Part shown: piece after piece, positions 1 through 8,971 of the stretch
Layout of the letters: each line of letters begins with the position of its first letter
Numbering within the stretch: the first letter of the stretch is position 1
Assembly: GCF_002072155.1 (NCBI RefSeq)
Contig: NZ_BDIY01000002.1
Coordinates: 1 to 64,000, forward strand
From: Roseovarius sp. A-2
GTDB taxonomy: Bacteria; Pseudomonadota; Alphaproteobacteria; Rhodobacterales; Rhodobacteraceae
Reading direction: 5' to 3'
DNA: 64,000 nucleotides
Position numbers and translations under genes: made by a program
The notes under the pieces: model-generated
Databases searched by the model: none
What the model saw: only the letters and a program-made list of their open reading frames with translations
Told to the model about the DNA's origin: nothing

Positions 1-474
1 CATCAAGGGTTGGAAGAGCCATCTCGCCTCGGACCGCACGTCGTGCTCGAAGGCCAGCGCCAATCAGATGCGGCTCATGCTGCACGGCTGTGCCTACTGG
101 CTGTGGTGGACGCTCCGGGCGGCCTGTCCGAAACGGTCCCCATGGCGACATACCCAGTTCGACACGCTGCGCCTGCACCTGGTCAAGCTGGCCGCGATCA
201 TCGTCGAGAAGAAAACCCGGATCGTCATGACCCTGCCTGCCTCGTGCCCACGTCAGAACCTCATCAGGTTACTGTTTGACGCGCTCGCGCCGCCACACCC
301 GGCATGACGCAGACACGTCCCGTTCACCCTGAACCATCAACTTGAAAAGCCCCAGAGGACATTGCCGTCCGCCGTTAACCCGGACGCAGATCACGCTCGA
401 GCTCGTCATGGCACCCTCGCGCAAAACATGGTCTCACGGCCGATCATACAGGTGTCGTGAATTATCCGGGTTAA
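1..474 (+). mobile_element. Right end of an IS1380-family insertion sequence, cut by the window edge
   Basis: The segment holds the 3' end of an IS1380-type transposase gene followed by about 165 bp of non-coding sequence. The outer end is placed near position 474. To the right the sequence codes for the normal MFS protein; to the left the same reading frame continues for only 11 unrelated codons to a stop. The word ATTATCCGGGTTAA at 461-474 is the likely terminal-repeat sequence. The exact end is inferred, because the other terminus lies outside the window. Confidence 0.6.
2..307 (+). CDS. IS1380-family transposase, C-terminal part
   Basis: About 101 codons are visible, entering from the left edge and ending in TGA at 305-307. 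The translation has the C-terminal signature of IS1380 DDE transposases: a lysine-rich IKGWKSHLASDRTSC stretch, then ANQMRLMLHG and an aromatic-rich helix ending in a basic tail. In this family that region holds the last catalytic acidic residue and the C-terminal helices. Whether the gene is intact cannot be judged, because its start is outside the window. It would move the IS by cut and paste. Confidence 0.8.
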   Translation: MKGWKSHLASDRTSCSKASANQMRLMLHGCAYWLWWTLRAACPKRSPWRHTQFDTLRLHLVKLAAIIVEKKTRIVMTLPASCPRQNLIRLLFDALAPPHPA

Positions 475-1702
475 GTGGATTGAGGTTCAGCTCCGTGAAA
501 TCCGGCAGCGGCACGCTTACTCCGGCCAATGCGCCGACGATTAGGAAAGCGGCAGCAACCAGCATCGCACGGTCGGCGCCGAAGTTTTCGGCAATGGCGC
601 CCCACACCCAACTGCCACCCGCCATGCCGCCGAACACGCCGGTCTGGTATAGCGCAAGCGCGCGGCCCACGACCCAGCGCGGGGTCGACAGCTGGATCGT
701 GACGTTGAACAGCGACAGCGCAATGACCCAACCCGCCCCCGCAAGCAGTAACGCAATGCCGCTGAGAACATAGTGATGGCCGAGCGCCAGCGTGACGCTG
801 CTGACCGCGAAGGCCAGAAACGCGGCCCGCGTGATACGTTCGTTCTGAAACCGGGCGCGCAAATGGGCATTCAGCAACGCACCTCCGACCGCGCCCGCGC
901 CAAAACAGCCCAACAGCACACCGTAGACAAACGCCCCACCCTGCAGGAGATCCCGCACGATCAGCGGCAGCAACGCCAGAATGGCAACGGCGGACAGGCC
1001 GAACAGAAATCCGCGAAAGATTACCTTCATCAGATTGGGGGACATCGCGACATAGCGCAGGCCGGCAGAGAACGCGCTGCCCATCCGTTCGCGCGGCAGG
1101 CGGCGCTGCGGCGTGGCCGGTTTCCAGTGCCAGAGCGCGGTGATGATCCCAACATAGCTGAACGCGTTGACCGTGAACGCCGCCGCAGCCCCCGCAATGG
1201 CCACGATCGCACCGCCCGCCGCGGGCCCGATGCTGCGCATCAGGTTAAATCCCATGCTATTGAGTGACACCGCCGCCGACAGTTCCTCGCGCGAAACGAT
1301 ATCCCCCATCGATGCCTGCCAGGAGGGATTATGCAGGGCCGTGCCGCAGCCGATCATGAAGGTGAAGGCCAATAGCAACCATGGCGTCAACCAGCCCTCG
1401 TAGGCCATGAAGGCCAGTAGGATCGACACGACCAGCATGAAGGATTGTGCGATCAACATCACCTTGCGGCGGTCGAAATTGTCGGCAAAAACCCCCGCCA
1501 GCAGCGAGAAGATCATGATCGGAAGGGTGACGGAGGACTGCACGAGCGCCACCATGCTTTGCGAGTCGCTCAGCGATGTCATCATCCACGCCGCGCCGAC
1601 CGCTTGCACAAGTCCACCGAAATTCGATGCAAGCGCAGCGATCCAGAGCATGCGGAACGTCTGGTTTCGAAAGAGAAATAACGTGGACGTGCTTTGCGGC
1701 AC
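434..1702 (-). CDS. MFS exporter (EntS/DUF894-like), probably truncated at the C-terminus
   Basis: This is an inner-membrane transporter of the major facilitator superfamily with about twelve hydrophobic segments across 422 residues. The loop after TM2 has the family motif DNFDRRKVM, and GFNLMRSIGPAAGG is typical of the enterobactin-exporter-like branch. Members of this branch commonly continue past the last helix into a soluble domain of roughly 100 residues, starting near PDFTELNLNPLN. Here that motif is followed by only 11 more codons, which run into the neighbouring IS end, so the domain is missing. The frame opens with TTG at 1705, but GTG at 1702 sits better behind the GGAAGGGG ribosome site. 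The substrate is unknown, and function after truncation is doubtful. Confidence 0.75.
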   Translation of the reverse strand: MPQSTSTLFLFRNQTFRMLWIAALASNFGGLVQAVGAAWMMTSLSDSQSMVALVQSSVTLPIMIFSLLAGVFADNFDRRKVMLIAQSFMLVVSILLAFMAYEGWLTPWLLLAFTFMIGCGTALHNPSWQASMGDIVSREELSAAVSLNSMGFNLMRSIGPAAGGAIVAIAGAAAAFTVNAFSYVGIITALWHWKPATPQRRLPRERMGSAFSAGLRYVAMSPNLMKVIFRGFLFGLSAVAILALLPLIVRDLLQGGAFVYGVLLGCFGAGAVGGALLNAHLRARFQNERITRAAFLAFAVSSVTLALGHHYVLSGIALLLAGAGWVIALSLFNVTIQLSTPRWVVGRALALYQTGVFGGMAGGSWVWGAIAENFGADRAMLVAAAFLIVGALAGVSVPLPDFTELNLNPLNPDNSRHLYDRP

Positions 1703-1909
1703 CAATCGCCCCTTCCAGCCCTGGAACCTCTGCGACGTGAGACCGACATCTAAGGCGGGCGCGCGCCGGGGGTCAATGATCGGGGCGGCGTTGCAGGTGA
1801 ATCCGGGCAGGCGGGTCAGGCCGGCGGCAGACCTCCGAATTCCTCAAGACGCATCACCGCCTGCTAGCCCACACCGGTGGGCCAAACGGCCGGCGTGGTT
1901 ATGAAGACG

Positions 1910-2932
1910 TCAGGTTGGTATTGGATCCGCCACGGGAGTGCGCTCGACCAGCCCGTGCAGGACGTCAGCGGCAATCCCGAAGGATCGAACCCTAGCTTCA
2001 TGGTCATGTATCATGCCCGTCACCAAGAGTTCGTCGGGTTGATACCGATCCAGCAAGCTCTGGAACTGCGCTCGGATCATCTTGGGGCTGCCCGTTGCCG
2101 AGCAGGATAGCGCGTGTTCGACTTGCGCCAGCATGGGGGGCGGAATCCGCAACCCCACATCCTTTTGTGGCAGAGGAAGTTTGCCGGGCTTGCCGGTGCG
2201 CAGATTGGCAAATGCCAGGTATTGCGACGAGCGCAGGAAATCCGCCTCTGACTCGGTTTCTGCGGCAAATACGCCTGCCGCCAACATCACGTAGGGCTTT
2301 GACAGGGACTCGGACGGTTGGAAACTGGACCGGTAAATGGAAATCGCCCGTTCCAGCATGTCCGGTGCGAAATGCGACGCGAACGCGTAGGGCAGGCCGA
2401 GATTTGCCGCAAGCTGTGCGCCGTAGAGGCTGGAACCGAGTATCCAGACCGGGACATGGGTTCCCTGACCGGGAATAGCGCGGACTGGGGCGTCTTCGCT
2501 CGCAGGCTTGAAATAGCGGAGCAGTTCGAGGACATCTTGTGGAAATCGATCTTCAGGGGCCATGTGTCGCCGCAAGGCACGGGCTGTCGCCATATCCGTG
2601 CCGGGCGCACGCCCCAGCCCGAGGTCGATCCGGTCGGGATAAAGGGTCGCCAGCGTCCCGAACTGCTCGGCCACCATCAGTGGCGCGTGGTTGGGCAGCA
2701 TGATGCCCCCGGCGCCGATGCGCATGGTCTTGGTCGCCGCTGCGACATGGCCAATCACCACCGCAGTCGCCGCGCTGGCAATGCCGGGCATGTTATGGTG
2801 TTCGGCCAACCAGAAGCGATGATATCCGGCCTTCTCCGCCGCCACTGCGAGGTCCGCTGTATTGGCCAACGCATCAGCGGCGGTTTCGCCTTCGGGGATT
2901 GGCGACAGGTCGAGCAGCGAGAACTTTTGCAT
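1910..2932 (-). CDS. LLM-class flavin-dependent oxidoreductase (bacterial luciferase-like, MsnO8 type)
   Basis: A predicted FMN-dependent monooxygenase of 340 residues with the luciferase TIM-barrel fold. The N-terminus [12 protein letters not shown] is followed by [15 protein letters not shown], the usual motif of this subfamily, then [22 protein letters not shown] and [16 protein letters not shown], which form the flavin and substrate pocket. An ATG seven codons upstream is in frame, but an AAGGAA ribosome site just before the ATG at 2932 fixes the start there. The gene stands alone between the MFS gene and a pseudogene. The substrate cannot be inferred. Confidence 0.85.
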   Translation of the reverse strand: MQKFSLLDLSPIPEGETAADALANTADLAVAAEKAGYHRFWLAEHHNMPGIASAATAVVIGHVAAATKTMRIGAGGIMLPNHAPLMVAEQFGTLATLYPDRIDLGLGRAPGTDMATARALRRHMAPEDRFPQDVLELLRYFKPASEDAPVRAIPGQGTHVPVWILGSSLYGAQLAANLGLPYAFASHFAPDMLERAISIYRSSFQPSESLSKPYVMLAAGVFAAETESEADFLRSSQYLAFANLRTGKPGKLPLPQKDVGLRIPPPMLAQVEHALSCSATGSPKMIRAQFQSLLDRYQPDELLVTGMIHDHEARVRSFGIAADVLHGLVERTPVADPIPT

Positions 2933-3175
2933 GATATGTTCCTTTCGCCACACCTATGCACCCAGAGGCGGTAAGCCAAGGCACAGCATGGATATTTATC
3001 GCCACGCGCCAGAGTGCTCCGAGGGCTTGAGCAATGTCATTGTTGAAACGCGAGGTCCTGGCGGCCTCTATCGAGGCCCCACCTTCTGGAGCGCTCTACG
3101 ATCCCGTCTGGCAGGTCGTTACAGGGGGCTGTTGAGAGGTTAGGCGCAAGCGGTGCAGAGCCTAAGGCGCCCTTC

Positions 3176-3495
3176 TTAGGTCAGCACCTTGCGCGCGCTG
3201 CGCAGACACTCGTGGGCCTGCGGAGCTTCGCAATAGATCGCCACGACATGACAGATCGCGCGGATCTCCTCGGGCGAGACGCCATTGTTGAGCGCACCCC
3301 GGCAGTGCGGTTCCCATTCGTGCATCTTGCCCAAGGCCCCTGGCATGGCGAGGTTCAGCATGCTGTGCGTCTTGGCGTTGATGGCATCGTCCCCCCGCCG
3401 GACCCCCAACACCACGCGATCTCCACCTCTTGGAAGGGCCGCGTCAGGTCGTCGGCATTTTCGAGGCTTTGCTGCACATGCGCTGTCTCTCTCTG
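3176..3495 (-). pseudogene. Carboxymuconolactone decarboxylase-family gene, frameshifted and missing its 5' end
   Basis: Two reading frames together give one recognisable protein of the PcaC/CMD family. The upstream frame (about 3405-3495) gives AHVQQSLENADDLTRPFQE and a WCWG motif. The downstream frame (3176 to about 3400) gives THSMLNLAMPGALGKMHEWE, then HCRGALNNGVSPEEIRAICH and an AIYCEAPQA end. The shift lies at runs of six and five C at 3391-3396 and 3403-3407. An in-frame stop at 3496-3498 precedes the first readable codon and no start is present, so about 20 N-terminal residues are also lost. The frameshift alone could be a sequencing error, but the missing start makes a pseudogene more likely. 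Confidence 0.75.
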
Positions 3496-3512
3496 TTAGT
3501 CCCGGTGGCCGG

Positions 3513-5030
3513 TCAGCCTTCGGTCATGCGTTCGGACTTTGTTTGCTTGTGGTCGCGAACCGCGAGCCAGATGGACAAGGCCAGGAAACCGGCGGTCATG
3601 ATATAAAGCGTGATCGAGATCGGGCTCGCGATCAGGATGCTCCAGTCGCCATCCGAGATCGACATCGCGCGCCGCAGGTTTCGCTCCATATCGCCGCCGA
3701 GAAGCAGACCGAGGACCAGTGGCACAAGGCTTACATCCAGCTTGCGGAGGAGGTAGCCGAGCACACCGAAGAACACCATCATCTCAAGGTCGAACACTGA
3801 ATTCGAGATGCCGTAGACGCCCACGAACGTCACCGCCGCCACGATGGGCATGAGCGCCCATGTGGGCGTCATCATCAGCCGGGTGAAGACGCCGATCATC
3901 GGCAGGTTCAGCACCAGCAGCGCGACATTTGCCATGTAGAGCGACGCGACGAGGCCCCAGACCAGTTCGGGCTGACGTTCGAAAAGAAGCGGGCCGGGTT
4001 GCACGTTGAGCGAGATCAGCATCGCCAGAAGCACCGCCGTGGTGCCGGAGCCGGGCACGCCCAACGACAGCATCGGGATCAGCGCGCCCCCGGCAGCGGC
4101 GTTGTTGCCAGACTCGGGTGCCGCCACGCCACGCGGGTCGCCCTTGCCGAAGGTGCCCTTTTTATTCGAGGTCTGTTTCTCGGCCACATACGCCATGAAC
4201 GACCCGAGCGAGGCCCCCGCGCCGGGCAGGACGCCGGCGACAAAGCCAACGCCGGACCCGCGCAGCATCGCCCAGCGGGTTTTCCAGATCGTGCTCCAGT
4301 CGGGCAGCCAGCCTCCCACCGGAATCGCCTTGATGCGGTCCTTCACGCTCTTTTCCAGAAGCATCAGGATCTCGGAGATCGCAAACAGGCCCACCAGCGC
4401 CACGATGGGTTCGATCCCGTCAAAGAGGTGATAATTCTCGTACGTGTAACGTGGCACGCCGGAAATCGGGTCAATGCCGACCGTGGCAAACAGAAGGCCG
4501 ATCAGCGCGGAAAGCAGCGTCTTGCGTGGGTCGACCCCGGCGATGCCGCCGATGGTGGCGAAGGCGAGTATATAGAGCGCGAAGTAATCCGCCGGGCCGA
4601 AATGGATCGCCGCGCGGGCCAGCAATGGCGCGAAAAGCGAGAGCCCGATCACCGCGATGGTTGCCCCGACAAAGGACGCGACCCCCGAGATTGCCAGAGC
4701 GTTCGCGGCCTGCCCCTGCACAGCCATCGGATAACCGTCGAGCGTGGTCATGATTGCCGGTTCGTCGCCCGGAATGTTCAGAAGGATCGAACTGATCCGC
4801 CCGCCATACATGCAGCCGAAATAGACCGCCGAGAGCAGGATCATCGACGAGGTCGGATCGAACCCGAAGGTAAAGGTCAACGGGATCAGTACCGCGACCC
4901 CGTTCACCGGCCCAAGCCCCGGCAGCGCGCCCAGAAGCGTGCCGACGAAACAGCCCATAAGCAGCAGGCCGATATTGAGCGGCGTCATCGCGACGTCAAA
5001 ACCACTGGCCAGAAGCGACAGGGTTTCCAT
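3513..5030 (-). CDS. tctA: Tripartite tricarboxylate transporter, large permease subunit (TctA)
   Basis: The 505-residue integral membrane protein is the normal length for TctA. It has the family's N-terminal repeat with LGALPGLGPVNGVAVLIPLTF, the mirrored second repeat GVGFVAGVLPGAGASLGSFM, and GVAAPESGNNAAAGGALIPML. With TctB and the periplasmic receptor TctC it forms an ion-driven importer for carboxylates. It is the last gene of a tctC-tctB-tctA run, 27 bp after tctB. The divergent lyase and CoA-transferase genes suggest a branched dicarboxylate substrate; this is an inference. Confidence 0.95.
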   Translation of the reverse strand: METLSLLASGFDVAMTPLNIGLLLMGCFVGTLLGALPGLGPVNGVAVLIPLTFTFGFDPTSSMILLSAVYFGCMYGGRISSILLNIPGDEPAIMTTLDGYPMAVQGQAANALAISGVASFVGATIAVIGLSLFAPLLARAAIHFGPADYFALYILAFATIGGIAGVDPRKTLLSALIGLLFATVGIDPISGVPRYTYENYHLFDGIEPIVALVGLFAISEILMLLEKSVKDRIKAIPVGGWLPDWSTIWKTRWAMLRGSGVGFVAGVLPGAGASLGSFMAYVAEKQTSNKKGTFGKGDPRGVAAPESGNNAAAGGALIPMLSLGVPGSGTTAVLLAMLISLNVQPGPLLFERQPELVWGLVASLYMANVALLVLNLPMIGVFTRLMMTPTWALMPIVAAVTFVGVYGISNSVFDLEMMVFFGVLGYLLRKLDVSLVPLVLGLLLGGDMERNLRRAMSISDGDWSILIASPISITLYIMTAGFLALSIWLAVRDHKQTKSERMTEG

Positions 5031-5057
5031 GATGTCTCCTTTCGCGCCCGCCGGGGT

Positions 5058-5489
5058 CTAGCCGAATAACGTCCCAAGAAAATCGAGAGGCAGTCCAAGC
5101 ACCTGATCGAACAGCGCCCAAAGCGCCGGGGCCATGATCGCACCCAGCACAATCGCCTTCCAGGCCTCACCACCAAGGATGATCCCGATCAGTGCAATGA
5201 GCGCGAAGGTCGCCAGCGGAAAGCCCAGCGGTTGCAGCAGAATGGTGTAGCCGATCAGCACCGCCAACGCCGCTGCCTGCCGCCACATCCGCTGCGGAGC
5301 AGGCCAATCGGTCTTCCCCGTCGGAAACACGACGAGCGATGCCGACAGGATCATCATCGGCACGCCGACGATCACCGGAAAGACCGACGGACCCAGCACA
5401 TCCCCGAAGGTGATGACATAGTCCCCCGCCTGCCAGGTGTAGAGCGCCGCGGCCACGAAGATCACGACACCCATGATCCGTGTGCTCAT
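5058..5489 (-). CDS. tctB: Tripartite tricarboxylate transporter, small permease subunit (TctB)
   Basis: The 143-residue protein has four predicted membrane segments, as usual for TctB: GVVIFVAAALYTWQAG at the N-terminus, VFPVIVGVPMMILSASLVVF, AALAVLIGYTILLQPLGF and a C-terminal pair. Its ATG overlaps the stop of the preceding tctC as ATGA, a sign of translational coupling. It forms the membrane complex with TctA. Confidence 0.92.
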   Translation of the reverse strand: MSTRIMGVVIFVAAALYTWQAGDYVITFGDVLGPSVFPVIVGVPMMILSASLVVFPTGKTDWPAPQRMWRQAAALAVLIGYTILLQPLGFPLATFALIALIGIILGGEAWKAIVLGAIMAPALWALFDQVLGLPLDFLGTLFG

Positions 5490-6466
5490 TCGATGATGCC
5501 GATATCGCGCGAGATGTCTTCCATGATCTGCGCCTGATCGCGCACGAAGCTCTCGAACTCAGCACCACCGCGCCAGATCGGAACGAGGCCGGATTCGGTC
5601 GCTGCGGTCTGCCACTCTTCGGAGTTGTAGAGCGTTTCGAGCTTTTCGACCCAAGCCGCGTATTCCTCTTCGGTGACGTCACCGCCAGTATAGAGCCCGC
5701 GCCAGTTGTAGCCGGTCACGTCGATGCCCTGCGAGGCGGCGGTGGGGATGTCCGGGAAGGCCGGGATTGGCTCATCCGACAGCGCCGCGAGAATGCGGAT
5801 GTCACCGGATTCGACAAATCCCGCGATCTCGCCCATGTCGGTGGATACGACGTCGATCTGTCCGCCCATCATCTGCGTGACAGCATCGGTGCCGCCGTCG
5901 AACTGCACCCAGCGCAGGTCCGACAGATCAGTCAGGCCAGCCGCATCCGCCACCATCAGCAGGCGGATATGGTCCCAGCCACCGGCACCGGACGAACCGG
6001 CGGTGACGATCGAGGTCGGCTCGTTGACCATGATCTCGTTGAGCTCGGCAAGGGTCTGGATCGGGCTTTCATCATCCACTGCAATGACGCCCACATCGGC
6101 ACCCAGCATGGCGAGATAGCGCATGGAATCGAGCGGCGCGGGATAGCGGCCCTGGGCGATCTGCGTGATCCCCACGGTCGATGTCGCCACGATCAGTTCG
6201 GCATCCGCCGGACGCTCGGACGCGACCATCGCGAAGGTCACGGCACCGACGCCGCCGGGCATGTTGGTAACCTGCACGTTGCCATTGACAAGGTCCAGCT
6301 CGGTCAGGATGCGGCCAATCGTGCGGCAGGTGAAATCCCAGCCGCCACCGGGGTTCGATGGTGCGATGCACTCGGCCGCCGTGGCCGGAGCCGCGGTCAG
6401 GGTCAGCGTCGTGGCGGTCGCAATCGCCGCGCCCAGCTTGGCGGAAATCAGTCTTTGAAACATCAT
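5486..6466 (-). CDS. tctC: Tripartite tricarboxylate transporter substrate-binding protein (TctC)
   Basis: A periplasmic solute receptor of 326 residues. A signal peptide (basic start, then GAAIATATTLTLTAAPATA, cleavage after AxA) precedes the binding fold, which has GGGWDFTCRTIGR, NMPGGVGAVTFA and FPDIPTAASQGIDVTGYNWRG. The frame is open much further upstream, but the ATG-ATG pair at 6461-6466 has a GGGAGG ribosome site at the right distance and is the start of the signal peptide. It is the first gene of the operon and faces the lyase gene across a 192-bp divergent promoter region. Confidence 0.92.
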   Translation of the reverse strand: MMFQRLISAKLGAAIATATTLTLTAAPATAAECIAPSNPGGGWDFTCRTIGRILTELDLVNGNVQVTNMPGGVGAVTFAMVASERPADAELIVATSTVGITQIAQGRYPAPLDSMRYLAMLGADVGVIAVDDESPIQTLAELNEIMVNEPTSIVTAGSSGAGGWDHIRLLMVADAAGLTDLSDLRWVQFDGGTDAVTQMMGGQIDVVSTDMGEIAGFVESGDIRILAALSDEPIPAFPDIPTAASQGIDVTGYNWRGLYTGGDVTEEEYAAWVEKLETLYNSEEWQTAATESGLVPIWRGGAEFESFVRDQAQIMEDISRDIGIIE

Positions 6467-6658
6467 CGGTTTGTACCTCCCAGTTAAACCTCTATCGAAA
6501 GGATGCGATTTCCGCATTTTTTTCAAGGGGCTCGCGCCGGTTAATTGCGACGGGAAAATTCCGGGTGTCAGCGTCTCTTGCAATGGTGAATTCAAACGAG
6601 GCAGAGTGCGCGCGCCGGGACCTTCCCCCCGTTTCAGCCACAGACGAAAGGACAGCAC
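6467..6658. promoter_or_regulatory. Divergent promoter region with a small hairpin plus T-run
   Basis: The 192-bp gap between tctC (minus) and the lyase gene (plus) must hold both promoters. At 6503-6517 ATGCG and CGCAT flank a 5-base loop, and seven T follow on the plus strand. This looks like a weak intrinsic terminator or an operator. No convincing -35/-10 pair could be picked by eye. Confidence 0.4.
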
Positions 6659-7630
6659 ATGGCCGATACCGCCCAATCCGCGACCACGCCGGTGCCCGAT
6701 GGCGCCCGCATCACCGTGTGCGAAGTCGGCCCGCGCGACGGGTTTCAGATCGAGTCCACGTTCATCCCGACCGACCGCAAGATCGCCATCGTAAATGCGC
6801 TGTTTGCGGCGGGGCTGCGCCATATGCAGGTCACGTCCTTCGTCAGCCCCCGCGCCGTGCCGCAACTGGCCGACGCCGAGGAGGTGCTGGCCGGAATCGA
6901 CCGGCCCGAGGGGGCAGTGGTCACCGCGCTCATCCCTAACCTTCGCGGGGCCGAGCGCGCGGCGGCCTGCGGTGTCGATGCGGTGCACAGCGTGGTGTCA
7001 GCGTCCGAGACGCATAACCTCAAGAACGTGAACCGCTCTGTCGAAACCTCGCTCAAGGATTTCGAGGCGGTGTTCGCGCTCTTGGACAAGGCAGGCGTGG
7101 CCATCGAAGGCGGCATCGCGACCGCGTTCGGCTGTCCCTTCGAGGGCGAGGTGCCGCCGGAACAGGTGGCCCGCATCGCCAAACGCTATCAGGAGCTTGG
7201 CGCGAAATCGGTCGGTCTGGGCGACACCACCGGCATGGCGACGCCAAAAACGGTGCAAGCGGCGGTACGCGCGATCCGGGCCAAGGCGCCGGGGCTGGGC
7301 ATCGGACTGCACTTTCACAACACGCGTGGCGTCGGCCTTGCCTGTGTCATGACCGGGCTGGCCGAGGGCGTGACGCATTACGACGCCTCGGTTGGCGGTC
7401 TGGGCGGGTGTCCCTTTGCGGCGGGCGCGACCGGCAATATCTGCACCGAGGATCTGGTCTATCTGCTCAACGAAAGCGGCTATGAGACCGGCATCGACCT
7501 CGACCGCCTGATCGACGCGGCGAAGCTGACGCAGGACGTGTTAGGACGTGATCTGCCCGGTCAGGTCATCAAGTCCGGGCCCCGCCTGCGCCGTTTCGAT
7601 CCCGGCCTGACGGCAACGGCGGCAGGATGA
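6659..7630 (+). CDS. Hydroxymethylglutaryl-CoA lyase-like protein
   Basis: The 323-residue protein is a member of the HMGL-like TIM-barrel lyases, which cleave 3-hydroxy-3-methylglutaryl-CoA into acetoacetate and acetyl-CoA using a divalent metal. It has EVGPRDGFQIE (family EVGPRDGLQNE), SFVSPRAVPQLAD, the metal-binding HFHNTRG (family HCHDTYG) and the catalytic-cysteine motif GGLGGCPFAAGATGN. The substitutions suggest a subgroup that may act on a related acyl-CoA such as citramalyl-CoA. AAAGGA precedes the ATG by six bases. It overlaps the CoA-transferase gene by ATGA. Confidence 0.85.
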   Translation: MADTAQSATTPVPDGARITVCEVGPRDGFQIESTFIPTDRKIAIVNALFAAGLRHMQVTSFVSPRAVPQLADAEEVLAGIDRPEGAVVTALIPNLRGAERAAACGVDAVHSVVSASETHNLKNVNRSVETSLKDFEAVFALLDKAGVAIEGGIATAFGCPFEGEVPPEQVARIAKRYQELGAKSVGLGDTTGMATPKTVQAAVRAIRAKAPGLGIGLHFHNTRGVGLACVMTGLAEGVTHYDASVGGLGGCPFAAGATGNICTEDLVYLLNESGYETGIDLDRLIDAAKLTQDVLGRDLPGQVIKSGPRLRRFDPGLTATAAG

Positions 7631-8814
7631 GCGCGTTGCCCCTGTCCGGCGTGCGGGTCATCGACCTGACGCGCATCCTGTCGGGGCCGTTCTGCTCCAT
7701 GCTCCTCGGCGATCTGGGTGCGGACGTGATCAAGATCGAAGGCCCGGGCGGCGACCATGTGCGCGGGCAGGGCGAAATAATCGACGGCCTGTCGTGGTAT
7801 TTCGCCAGCTTCAACCGCAACAAGCGGTCGCTCGTTCTGGACCTGCGCAATCCCGAAGGGCGCGCGGTGCTGGAGCGCCTGCTGGCGGATGCCGATATCC
7901 TGACCGAGAATTTCCGCCCCGGCGTGTTGGACGAGATGGGCCTCAGCGCCGCCCGGCTGGCCGAGATCAATCCGAAGCTGATCGTGGTCAGCGTCAACGG
8001 CTATGGATCCACCGGGCCTTACGCCGACCGCCCCGCCTTCGACTTCATCGCGCAGGCCATGTCGGGTTACATGAGCACCAACGGTACGCCGGAGAGCGGC
8101 CCGTTGCGCACCGCACCGCCCATGACCGATCTGATCGCTGGTCTTTACGCCGCCCTTGGTGCCGTCGCGGCCCTACGCGGGCGCGAGGCTGGCGGCCCGG
8201 CGCAGCGGGTGGAGACGTCGATGATGATGTCCATGATGTCGATGCTGGCGTATCTGTCTGCCAATGCGCTGGCGACCGGGATCGACCCGGTGCCGACCGG
8301 CAATGACCACCCCATCGCGTCGCCCTATGGCCTCTTTCGCACGCAGGACGGCGATATCGCCGTCGCCCCGTCGACCGTGCCGATCCTTCGGCGGCTGCTG
8401 TCCGAGCTTGGCCTCGAACACCTGCTGGACGAACCGCGCTTTGCCGATAATGCCGCCCGTGTTGCCAACCGGGGCGCGTTGAATGCCCTCATCGATGAAG
8501 CCCTTTCGCGGGACACGCAGGATAACTGGATCAACCGGCTCAACCGCGCGGGCGTGCCCTGCGGCAAAGTCCAGAGCCTCACCGAGGCGCTGTCCGATCC
8601 TCAGGTCGCCGCGCAGGAGATGGTGCTCGACGTGCCGCATCCGGGGCATGGGTCGGTGCGAATGACGGGCTTTCCGGTGAAGTTTTCGGAAACCCCGCTG
8701 GCCCTGCGTCATCCCGCGCCGGATCTGGGCGCGCAGACTGACGCGGTGCTGCGCGATGCGGGATATGACGCAAGCCGCATTGCCGAGCTTCGTCGCGCTG
8801 GGGTGATCGGCTGA
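7627..8814 (+). CDS. CaiB/BaiF family CoA-transferase
   Basis: A class III CoA-transferase of 395 residues, normal length. The N-terminal part has GVRVIDLTRILSGPFCSMLL, DVIKIEGPGGD and NRNKRSLVLDLRNPEGR. The conserved catalytic aspartate is in PPMTDLIAG, near residue 163. These enzymes move CoA from one acyl-CoA to a free acid. Start codon and preceding stop overlap as ATGA, so it should be made with the lyase: the transferase would activate the acid and the lyase cleave it. Donor and acceptor are not identifiable from sequence. Confidence 0.92.
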   Translation: MSALPLSGVRVIDLTRILSGPFCSMLLGDLGADVIKIEGPGGDHVRGQGEIIDGLSWYFASFNRNKRSLVLDLRNPEGRAVLERLLADADILTENFRPGVLDEMGLSAARLAEINPKLIVVSVNGYGSTGPYADRPAFDFIAQAMSGYMSTNGTPESGPLRTAPPMTDLIAGLYAALGAVAALRGREAGGPAQRVETSMMMSMMSMLAYLSANALATGIDPVPTGNDHPIASPYGLFRTQDGDIAVAPSTVPILRRLLSELGLEHLLDEPRFADNAARVANRGALNALIDEALSRDTQDNWINRLNRAGVPCGKVQSLTEALSDPQVAAQEMVLDVPHPGHGSVRMTGFPVKFSETPLALRHPAPDLGAQTDAVLRDAGYDASRIAELRRAGVIG

Positions 8815-8971
8815 CCGTGCCGGCGGCATGGTTTACTCTTCGAATTCGTGCCGGTCAGGCAAGCCGCGGTGGAATAAAGGGCCGGGGAGGCTGTCATGCA
8901 GTTCTGGATCACGATCAGTCTGATCCTCGTTCTGTCGGCCCTCGGGCTCACCTGCGAAATCTCTGGCGGCC

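Noticed and set aside
3001..3143. A short plus-strand frame around 3034 (about 30 codons)
   Set aside because: No ribosome site, no recognisable motif and too short; treated as intergenic.
5486..6988. Extended 500-residue form of the first TctC
   Set aside because: The extra N-terminal part has no signal peptide, crosses the divergent promoter and enters the lyase gene; a ribosome site and signal peptide start at 6466.
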